Positions 33,801 to 39,807 of a DNA stretch of 39,807 bases are shown here, in pieces. The notes beneath the pieces are model-generated. The model was not told the origin of the DNA. It saw nothing but the letters and a program-made list of their open reading frames with translations, and made no database searches. Source of the DNA: CAVHXA01 sp963639765 (lineage in GTDB: Bacteria; Bacillota; Clostridia; Oscillospirales; Oscillospiraceae); contig CAVHXA010000017.1 in NCBI GenBank assembly GCA_963639765.1, forward strand, positions 1 through 39,807, read 5' to 3'. Numbering within the stretch: position 1 is the stretch's first letter; each line of letters starts with the position of its first letter. Both the position numbers and the translations under genes were made by a program.

Positions 33801-33937
33801 TCTGAAAATGGATGCACAGAACGCGACCGTATGCATAAAATACTGCATACTACACGGTATACATGAATATTATCTGGAAATTCGGCAATATAACGGGGGT
33901 TTATTCGTATTTTTATAAATTTTTGTACTGTTCGCTA

Positions 33938-33966
33938 TTGACAATTCATTTGGTCGGTGTTAGTGT
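33938..33966 (+). promoter_or_regulatory. Promoter of the amino-acid ABC transporter operon
   Basis: Consensus TTGACA (33938-33943), a 17-bp spacer and TAGTGT (33961-33966). The leader to the ATG at 34027 is short. Confidence 0.65.
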
Positions 33967-34026
33967 AGGGGCGTTGCGAAAAACGAATAAAAATTTACGA
34001 AATCGGATATGTATGGAGGTTATACC

Positions 34027-34878
34027 ATGAAAACTCAAAAGATCATTGCATTGCTTCTCTGCTTGACAATGGTGCTTGCTTTTGCAGCCTGCTCCGCCAA
34101 ACAGAGCGAAACCGCAGACACCGATGCTCCGCAGACCGCTGCTGCAGAAGAAACCACAGCCTCCGAAGAACCTGCATCCTACACTACAGCCAACGAGGGC
34201 AAACTGACTATGGCTACCAATGCACAGTTTCCTCCCTATGAATACTACGACGGCGACAGCATCGTAGGCATTGATGCGGAAATTGCCGGCGCCATTGCCG
34301 AAAAGCTTGGGCTTGAGCTTCAGATTGAAGACATGGAGTTCGACTCCATTATTGAGTCCGTAAAAAGCGGCAAGGCAGATATCGGCATGGCCGGCATGAC
34401 AGTTACCGAAGAGCGAAAGGAATCCGTTGACTTTACCGACAGCTATTCCACTGGCGTACAGGTGGTTATTGTCACGGAGGACAGTCCCATTACAAGTGTT
34501 GACGATCTGTTTGCAGATGGGGCCAATAATGTTGTCGGGGTTCAAAGAAACACCACAGGTGACATCTACACCACCGGTGACATCGAGGAAGCCGGCCTGG
34601 GCACAATCGACCGTTACAGCAAGGGTGCTGATGCCGTTCAGGCTCTTAAGACAGGAAAGGTCGACTGTGTTGTTATCGACAACGAGCCTGCAAAAGCTTT
34701 TGTTTCCGAGGTCGAAGGTCTGAAGATTCTCGAAACCGAATACGTTACCGAGGATTATGCCGGGGCCATGAGCAAGGACAATCCCGCACTCTACGAAGCT
34801 GTAAACAACGCGCTCAAAGAGCTCATTGCAGACGGGACCGTGCAGTCTATCGTAGACAAATACATTGCTGCTGACTAA
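34027..34878 (+). CDS. Polar amino-acid ABC transporter, substrate-binding lipoprotein
   Basis: Captures amino acids outside the membrane. The 283-residue protein has a lipoprotein signal ending in LAFAAC (lipidated Cys22), then a Thr/Glu/Ala-rich linker to about residue 55. The SBP family-3 domain follows: MATNAQFPPYEYY, GIDAEIAGAIAEKLG, DFDSII-like DMEFDSIIESVKSGKADIG and TEERKESVDFTDSY. The specific amino acid cannot be read; glutamine, cystine or arginine types share these motifs. GGAGG precedes the ATG. Confidence 0.92.
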   Translation: MKTQKIIALLLCLTMVLAFAACSAKQSETADTDAPQTAAAEETTASEEPASYTTANEGKLTMATNAQFPPYEYYDGDSIVGIDAEIAGAIAEKLGLELQIEDMEFDSIIESVKSGKADIGMAGMTVTEERKESVDFTDSYSTGVQVVIVTEDSPITSVDDLFADGANNVVGVQRNTTGDIYTTGDIEEAGLGTIDRYSKGADAVQALKTGKVDCVVIDNEPAKAFVSEVEGLKILETEYVTEDYAGAMSKDNPALYEAVNNALKELIADGTVQSIVDKYIAAD

Positions 34879-34916
34879 TCCTTATCTGTCGATTCGCCAG
34901 ATGACAGATGTGCCGC

Positions 34917-34941
34917 GGGGGCTCAGCAAAACTGAGCCCCC
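34917..34941 (+). promoter_or_regulatory. Intercistronic hairpin between binding protein and permease genes
   Basis: A perfect 10-bp stem GGGGGCTCAG / CTGAGCCCCC with loop CAAAA, without a T-run. Such stems after the binding-protein gene commonly protect the upstream mRNA so that binding protein exceeds permease. That role is inferred here. Confidence 0.6.
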
Positions 34942-34967
34942 ATATCAACACACAAGGAGCTGAAGCC

Positions 34968-35753
34968 ATGACAACCGTATCTGCGGCTGACAGCTGGGCC
35001 TCTGTTGCCCCGGAATGGATTCTGAACGCGTCTCAGGGCGTGCAGGATTTTTTCTACATGCTGTATAAGTGCTTTATCTTCAAAGACCGATATATGCTCT
35101 TTGTCCGTGGTCTGGGCAATACGCTGCTGCTGACTTTTTTTGCCTTGCTTCTGGGTGTTGTGCTGGGCATCATTGTTGCTCTGATCCGTGTTTCCTGGGA
35201 TCGTAACCACAACGAAATGCACGGAGCGGGAAAGGCATTGCTTGGCTTTGCCAATGCAATCAGCAAGGTATACCTTACCGTTATTCGAGGGACGCCTGTA
35301 GTTGTACAGATTATGATCATGTTTTTTGTGATCTTTGCATCCAGCCGGAATAAGATTCTGGTTGGCTGCCTTTCCTTTGGTATTAACTCAGGAGCCTATG
35401 TGGCAGAGATTATTCGATCCGGCATCATGTCCATCGATGTGGGGCAGATGGAGGCTGGGCGCAGCCTGGGTTTTGCCTATGTTCCGACAATGCGCTATGT
35501 TATTCTGCCTCAGGCCTTTAAAAATGTCCTGCCAACGCTCGGAAACGAATTCATAGTTCTGATCAAGGAAACAGCCGTAGTCGGCTATATTGGCCTGTCT
35601 GATCTTACATATGCAGGGAACACCGTGGGGGGTGCAACCTATGAATATCTATATCCCCTCCTGGCCGTGGCAGCGGTATACCTGTTCCTGGTGCTGATTT
35701 TTACATGGCTGGTTGGCCGTTTGGAAAGGAGGCTGCAGAGCAGTGAACGATAA
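34968..35753 (+). CDS. Amino-acid ABC transporter permease (HisM/GlnP family)
   Basis: A 261-residue inner-membrane subunit. It has about five hydrophobic segments starting near residue 42 (LGNTLLLTFFALLLGVV). The ATPase-contact EAA loop reads EAGRSLGFAY followed by ILPQAFKNVLP. The N-terminal RGTPVVVQI motif is typical of polar amino-acid permeases. The ATG at 34968 follows AAGGAG. The last 11 bases overlap the ATPase gene. Confidence 0.92.
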   Translation: MTTVSAADSWASVAPEWILNASQGVQDFFYMLYKCFIFKDRYMLFVRGLGNTLLLTFFALLLGVVLGIIVALIRVSWDRNHNEMHGAGKALLGFANAISKVYLTVIRGTPVVVQIMIMFFVIFASSRNKILVGCLSFGINSGAYVAEIIRSGIMSIDVGQMEAGRSLGFAYVPTMRYVILPQAFKNVLPTLGNEFIVLIKETAVVGYIGLSDLTYAGNTVGGATYEYLYPLLAVAAVYLFLVLIFTWLVGRLERRLQSSER

Positions 35754-36486
35754 AGCTCTGATCGAAGTAAAAGACCTGAAAAAATATTATAAAAATGGTA
35801 AGATCAAAGCTCTGGACGGCGTGTCGACCGTGGTGCATCCGGGCGAGGTTGTGGTAGTAATCGGCCCATCCGGTTCCGGGAAGTCCACGTTTCTGCGCAG
35901 TCTCAATCTGTTGGAGACACCGACAAGCGGACATATCATCTTTCAGGGCGAGGACATCACGCAGAAGGGCGTAAACATCAATCTGCATCGGCAGAAAATG
36001 GGAATGGTATTCCAGCACTTTAACCTGTTTCCGCACATGACCATTATGCGAAATGTAACCCTGGCTCCGATAAAGCTCCTTGGAAAATCGCAGGAAGAGG
36101 CCGAATCCAAGGCCATGCAGCTGCTTGAGCGGGTCAACTTGGCAGACAGAGCAGATGCCTATCCAAACCAGCTTTCAGGCGGACAAAAGCAAAGAATCGC
36201 AATTGTCCGCGCCTTGTGCATGGAGCCGGATGTCATGCTTTTCGACGAGCCGACCTCAGCACTCGATCCGGAACTGGTCGGTGAAGTACTTCAGGTAATG
36301 AAGCAGCTGGCCAACGACGGCATGACGATGGTAGTAGTTACCCATGAGATGGGCTTTGCCCGCGAGGTTGCAGATCGTGTAATCTTTATGGCCAATGGTG
36401 TAATCATGGAAGAAGGTACACCGCAGCAGATTTTTACAGACCCGAAAACCGACAAATGTCGTCAGTTTTTGCGCAGCATTCTCTAA
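35743..36486 (+). CDS. Amino-acid ABC transporter ATP-binding protein (GlnQ/HisP family)
   Basis: The 247-residue cytosolic ATPase has Walker A GPSGSGKST, the Q loop FQHFNLFPHMT, the signature LSGGQKQR, Walker B VMLFDEPTSALD and the switch His in VVTHEMGFA. The GTG at 35743 has AAAGGAGG ten bases before it. An upstream in-frame ATG at 35713 lies inside the permease gene ahead of that site. The TAA stop is part of a repeat end, and the operon ends at the terminator at 36558. Confidence 0.93.
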   Translation: MNDKALIEVKDLKKYYKNGKIKALDGVSTVVHPGEVVVVIGPSGSGKSTFLRSLNLLETPTSGHIIFQGEDITQKGVNINLHRQKMGMVFQHFNLFPHMTIMRNVTLAPIKLLGKSQEEAESKAMQLLERVNLADRADAYPNQLSGGQKQRIAIVRALCMEPDVMLFDEPTSALDPELVGEVLQVMKQLANDGMTMVVVTHEMGFAREVADRVIFMANGVIMEEGTPQQIFTDPKTDKCRQFLRSIL

Positions 36487-36505
36487 GGCAGCCTCGCACA
36501 ATTAC
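36484..36505. repeat. MITE-like repeat end fused to the ABC ATPase stop codon
   Basis: TAAGGCAGCCTCGCACAATT follows the family terminus, with TAA serving as the stop. No matching right end was found before the terminator at 36558. Confidence 0.5.
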
Positions 36506-36557
36506 ATTTGCGGCACCTTGCAGAATTGCATTTTCTGAAATCCTACTGCATAATTTC

Positions 36558-36600
36558 AGCGGGAGAAATCACGGATTTTGTGATTTCTCCCGCTTTTTTA
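36558..36600 (+). terminator. Terminator of the ABC transporter operon (shared-stem type)
   Basis: A perfect 15-bp stem AGCGGGAGAAATCAC / GTGATTTCTCCCGCT with loop GGATTTT is followed by TTTTTT. The stem is nearly identical to those at 13262 and 19161. Confidence 0.95.
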
Positions 36601-36658
36601 ACGCTTCATCAGAAACGGCCAGGTCCCTTTGCTGAACCATGTGCTGTACGGTATATCA

Positions 36659-36687
36659 GGCGCACAGCAGCATGGACCTGCTGCGCC
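36659..36687 (-). terminator. Possible terminator hairpin of the decarboxylase operon
   Basis: GGCGC + AGCAG pair with CTGCT + GCGCC across a 7-base loop with a 2-base bulge, 13 bases after the decarboxylase stop. The U-run is absent on the minus strand, so it may be a processing or barrier hairpin. Confidence 0.4.
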
Positions 36688-36699
36688 CGTCAGCTGGGG

Positions 36700-38037
36700 T
36701 CAGTTGTCTCGAAGCACGTCTACAGTCTCTATGCCATAATATTCAAACAGCTTCAAGGCTGCCGGACCAATTCGTTCCCCGGAAACAACAATGGGAATTG
36801 CCGGCGGACAGGAGACCGTGGGTGCAGCACAGATTCGGCCTTGAGCGTTTTGCGTTGAGACTGTATCATAAGGTGAAAGAAGAGCCTCTCGAATGGAGAC
36901 AACAGCTTCGCTGTGTGGTATTGGAAGCGTGGGCGGCATGGCCCGACGAACCGGAAGACTCTCCAGCACGGCCTGTAGCAGGTCCAGGTCGTGTTGGCTG
37001 TTGTTCGGCGTGAGCATACATACGAGATAATCACGATCGCAGAACTCGCATTCCACCCCATGATGTCGAAGCAGCCGAGCCAGGTCTTGCCCGCTTTTTC
37101 CGACAGGCGCAGCCAGAGTCAACCGAAGAGGGTCACTGGGTTCAACCTGCCAGCCGTGCCGGGACAGGGACTGTTTTAATTGATTCAATTTGCAGATAAA
37201 ATCATTCAGCCGCGCGGAATAGCTGCCGGACAGGTACGCATTGCATAAATCCAGCGATGCCAGCGTCAGGTAAGAAGGACTTGTAGATCCAAATAAAGCC
37301 AATGCTCGCTTGGCCTGATTGACGAAGTTATCACCAAGCCGGCGGCTGATATGCAGGTAGGCACCTGCGGTCAATACCGGCAGAGTTTTGTGGGCGGAAT
37401 CACAGCAAAGGTCCGCGCCGCTGTCCAGAGGATGCAGACTGGGCTGAAGAAAGCGCAGATAGGCTCCGTGCGCATTATCTACAAGGAGAAGGGTACCGGC
37501 CTGATGGCATATATCTGCTATGGTACGCAGATCCGACAAGGTACCCAGATAATCCGGACACGTCAGATAAACAGCGGTCGGCGGCTGGGTCATTTCACGC
37601 AGACTCAATGCAAGCTTTTCCGGGTCAATGACACAGCGGCATAGAGAAGTGCTGCTGTCGGGCCACAGCCAGCGAACCTGAATGTCCAGCGCAGCAGCCG
37701 CGTATAAAAAGGAGCAATGAACATTTCGCGCGGCAAGAATTACAGGCAATGAACCCTTGGGCCGATTGAGAACAGCCAGATACAGCATGGCCCGGATACA
37801 TTGGCTGGAACCTTCGGTTGAATAAAATGTCCCGCCGCTGCCAAAAAGTTCGCCGGCGTTATGTTCACTCTCGGCGATAATACCGGCAGCTTCATACAGA
37901 CTGTCTGCTCCGTGTATCTCCGTTATGTCAAGGCTTTCGCATCCGAGACCCATACAGCCTTTGTGACCGGGCATGTGCAGACGGATTGTTTTCGAAGACC
38001 GGTAGGCCTGCAAAAAGTCCGCGATTGGTGTGGTCAC
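36700..38037 (-). CDS. Orn/Lys/Arg decarboxylase family protein (PLP)
   Basis: A 445-residue fold-type I PLP enzyme of the short Firmicutes group (SpeA/YaaO-like). The start resembles the family: RLHMPGHKGC and DITEIHGADSLYEA. The cofactor aspartate is in LLVDNAHGAYL, and the PLP lysine is in CDSAHKTLPVLTAGAYL. The C-terminal domain includes CPPAIPIVVSGERI. Arginine, lysine or ornithine specificity is unresolved. The GTG at 38037 overlaps the maturase stop by 4 bp with AGGAGG ahead, so translation is coupled to the radical SAM gene. Confidence 0.87.
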   Translation of the reverse strand: MTTPIADFLQAYRSSKTIRLHMPGHKGCMGLGCESLDITEIHGADSLYEAAGIIAESEHNAGELFGSGGTFYSTEGSSQCIRAMLYLAVLNRPKGSLPVILAARNVHCSFLYAAAALDIQVRWLWPDSSTSLCRCVIDPEKLALSLREMTQPPTAVYLTCPDYLGTLSDLRTIADICHQAGTLLLVDNAHGAYLRFLQPSLHPLDSGADLCCDSAHKTLPVLTAGAYLHISRRLGDNFVNQAKRALALFGSTSPSYLTLASLDLCNAYLSGSYSARLNDFICKLNQLKQSLSRHGWQVEPSDPLRLTLAAPVGKSGQDLARLLRHHGVECEFCDRDYLVCMLTPNNSQHDLDLLQAVLESLPVRRAMPPTLPIPHSEAVVSIREALLSPYDTVSTQNAQGRICAAPTVSCPPAIPIVVSGERIGPAALKLFEYYGIETVDVLRDN

Positions 38038-39413
38038 CTGAGGTCCTCCTGTGCAACCTTCATCATGATGGCACACTCGATTCGCTTTCTGAACAGCTCA
38101 CATCCGGCTTTGTATATTCCGCGAATACTGCCGGAAGCATGATAGGCGTTGGCAGCGCAGCCGCCGGAACAATACAACTTGGCCCAGCAATCTGCACATT
38201 CCGGCCGGGCATAGGCATTGCATGATCTGAACTGTTCACGTAAAGCTGTGTTGTCCACGCCATTCCATATATCTCCAAGCTTAAAGGATTCGTCTCCGAC
38301 AAACTGGTGGCATGGATACAGATCGCCCCATGGAGTCACGGCCATATACTCCGTACCCGAACCGCAGCCGGAGATACGCTTATAAATGCATGGACCCTCC
38401 GTGAGATCCAGCATATAGTGATAAAACGTCAGAGGATGGCCGGCAGCCTCTCTGCGAAGCATTTCCTTTGCCAGAATTTCATATTGTTCCTTCACAATCT
38501 CCAGGTCCGCTTCGGTGAGTGCGGCGGGATCTCCGGGAGCACAGACAACCGGTTCCATACTCAGCTGCGTAAAGCCAAGATCTGCCATATGGAACAGATC
38601 GTTAGTAAAGTCCGGATTTGCATGTGTAAATGTGCCGCGCATGTAGTATTCCTGGTCTCCGCGAGCTTCTACGAGTTTCCGGAACCGGGGCACGATACGG
38701 TCGTAGCTTCCGTTTCCCGTGTAGTCCACACGTGTACGGTCGTTGATTTCCTTTCGGCCGTCCAGAGAAAGTACCACATTGTGCATCTCGCGATTCGCAA
38801 AGTCGATTACATCGTCGTCGATCAACATGCCGTTTGTGGTAAGTGTAAAGCGAAAATTCTTGCCCCGCTGTTTTTCAACACTTCTGGCATAGGCCACAAG
38901 ATCCTTGACTACCTGCCAGTTCATCAGCGGCTCTCCGCCGAAAAAATCTACCTCAAGATTTTTCCGATTTCCGGAATGGTCCATCAAAAAATCCAGAGCC
39001 TGCCTGCCGACGTCAAAAGGCATCAGCGCTCGATCGCCGTGATATTTTCCCTGACTGGCAAAGCAATACGAACAGTTCAGATTGCATGTGTGTGCCACAT
39101 GCAGACACAGCGCCTTGATTACGTCTCCCGACCGCTGCTTGAATGTGCCTGCCATATCGGCGTAATTGTCCGGACTGAAAAGCTTTCCTGCCTGTATCAA
39201 AGCCTGCACGTCATCAATGCAGGACTGCAGTTCTGCTCTGTTTATATCCGGACGGTCTGAATAGCGGTCCAGCAGGATTCGGATAATTTCGTCGTGGGTG
39301 TGGTCCTGATACATTGCAATGATGTCATACGCAACGTCATCCACCGAGTGGATCGAGCCGGAGCAGGAATCGAGGACAATATTGTAGCCATTTAACTGAT
39401 ATTGGTGAACCAC
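38034..39413 (-). CDS. cteB: Radical SAM maturase of the SCIFF peptide (CteB family)
   Basis: Forms a thioether cross-link in the Cys-rich SCIFF peptide. The 459-residue protein has an N-terminal leader-binding region (about 1-95), the radical-SAM cluster CNLNCSYC (Cys110, 114, 117), and FFGGEPLMNW. A C-terminal SPASM domain rich in cysteines follows, from CIYKRISGCGSG through CHQF to CADCWAKLYCSGGC. The start is GTG after AAGGAGGATC. It lies 85 bp downstream of the precursor gene with a hairpin between them. The pair is a hallmark of Clostridia. Confidence 0.95.
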   Translation of the reverse strand: MVHQYQLNGYNIVLDSCSGSIHSVDDVAYDIIAMYQDHTHDEIIRILLDRYSDRPDINRAELQSCIDDVQALIQAGKLFSPDNYADMAGTFKQRSGDVIKALCLHVAHTCNLNCSYCFASQGKYHGDRALMPFDVGRQALDFLMDHSGNRKNLEVDFFGGEPLMNWQVVKDLVAYARSVEKQRGKNFRFTLTTNGMLIDDDVIDFANREMHNVVLSLDGRKEINDRTRVDYTGNGSYDRIVPRFRKLVEARGDQEYYMRGTFTHANPDFTNDLFHMADLGFTQLSMEPVVCAPGDPAALTEADLEIVKEQYEILAKEMLRREAAGHPLTFYHYMLDLTEGPCIYKRISGCGSGTEYMAVTPWGDLYPCHQFVGDESFKLGDIWNGVDNTALREQFRSCNAYARPECADCWAKLYCSGGCAANAYHASGSIRGIYKAGCELFRKRIECAIMMKVAQEDLR

Positions 39414-39464
39414 GGACAGATCCTCCTTGAGGTTGAAAACACATTGAGGCTTTGCTGAATAAAT

Positions 39465-39485
39465 GCCGCCTGAAAATCAGGCGGC
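39465..39485 (-). terminator. Intercistronic hairpin between SCIFF precursor and maturase
   Basis: A perfect 9-bp stem GCCGCCTGA / TCAGGCGGC with a 3-base loop. On the minus strand it is followed by ATTTATT, only partly U-rich. It probably acts as a leaky terminator or mRNA protector that keeps precursor in excess of enzyme. Confidence 0.6.
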
Positions 39486-39498
39486 AGGCAAGCCGTGT

Positions 39499-39645
39499 TT
39501 ATTTGTTTTTGTTTTCACACTTCTGGTTAGCAACACCGCAGCTGGTCTTACAGGCAGACTGGCAGGAAGTCTGGCATTCACCACAGCCGCCGGTTTTGGC
39601 GCTTTGGCAGAGATCACGTGTTTTGATGGTCTTGATTCTTTGCAT
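39499..39645 (-). CDS. scfA: SCIFF-family ribosomal peptide precursor (48 aa)
   Basis: Too short for routine gene calls but clear. The 48-residue product starts MQRIKTIKTRDLC, followed by a Cys-rich block CGECQTSCQSACKTSC and a C-terminal VANQKCENKNK. The six-cysteine SCIFF pattern is present, plus an additional Cys at position 13, giving seven in all. GGAGG lies eight to nine bases before the ATG. It is directly upstream of its radical SAM maturase. The natural function of SCIFF peptides is unknown. Confidence 0.93.
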   Translation of the reverse strand: MQRIKTIKTRDLCQSAKTGGCGECQTSCQSACKTSCGVANQKCENKNK

Positions 39646-39676
39646 AGTAAGCATCCTCCGATTCTATTGGATTCCC

Positions 39677-39692
39677 GTCCGGGAGCCCGGAC
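39677..39692 (-). promoter_or_regulatory. Leader hairpin of the SCIFF transcript
   Basis: A 6-bp GC stem GTCCGG / CCGGAC with a 4-base loop lies in the leader between the promoter and the ribosome binding site. Its role is unknown. Confidence 0.35.
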
Positions 39693-39750
39693 AGAAGCAA
39701 CTGGAATGACATGTGCAGCTTTTGGAAACGTGCAAAACAACACATCAAAA

Positions 39751-39779
39751 ATCATAACAGACAAGCGGGGTAAAGTCAA
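39751..39779 (-). promoter_or_regulatory. Promoter of the SCIFF operon
   Basis: On the minus strand TTGACT (39774-39779), a 17-bp spacer and TATGAT (39751-39756), about 105 bp upstream of the precursor start. Confidence 0.75.
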
Positions 39780-39807
39780 CCATGGAATCCAAAGCTGCGG
39801 CTGTGGG

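Overview
The window is one continuous stretch of bacterial chromosome of moderate GC content. It reads as a Clostridia (Firmicutes) genome, most likely a gut member of the Oscillospiraceae/Ruminococcaceae. The evidence is the rimP-nusA-ylxR-ylxQ-infB-rbfA order, a SCIFF ribosomally made peptide with its radical-SAM maturase, a perfect CIRCE operator, strong Shine-Dalgarno sites and sigma-A promoters with 17-bp spacers. There is no 16S gene, so the taxonomic call is inference. I see no prophage, insertion-sequence transposase or CRISPR array.

Layout. 1-1188: a small alarmone synthetase on the minus strand. 1378-10085: the translation/RNA operon rimP-nusA-rnpM-ylxQ-infB-rbfA-nrnA-truB-ribF. 10057-10607: a five-tRNA operon (Gly, Arg, His, Gln, Lys) with its own promoter and terminator. 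10662-13301: a methionine operon (metY-metA) preceded by a promoter, a Met/Cys-rich leader peptide and an intrinsic terminator, which I read as an attenuator. 13358-19011: minus-strand envelope genes, namely a membrane sulfatase-like protein, a small membrane protein and a choline operon (choline kinase, BCCT transporter, HTH-fused phosphocholine cytidylyltransferase). 19161-20530: a secreted transglutaminase/SLH protein. 20669-23105: a beta-helix protein without a signal peptide, paired with a GreA-like factor. 23143-24609: a NagD-type phosphatase and an ArsR regulator. 24645-27278: fumarase and malic enzyme. 27329-29612: an MscS channel and a CoA-transferase. 29738-31531: an ABC-F ATPase. 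31640-33773: htpG under CIRCE control. 33938-36594: a polar amino-acid ABC importer. 36700-39779: the SCIFF peptide, its maturase and an overlapping PLP decarboxylase.

Two structures cut across the annotation. The first is a family of roughly 70-166 bp imperfect fold-back repeats with ends like TAAGGCAACACCGC, scattered through the window and probably a TA-targeting MITE. In four places the repeat end itself supplies the stop codon of the preceding gene. The second is a set of three intrinsic-terminator hairpins at unrelated loci that share the same stem sequence.

The observation I rate highest is the candidate Met/Cys attenuator of metY-metA. The fold-back repeat family and the choline operon with its HTH-cytidylyltransferase fusion follow.
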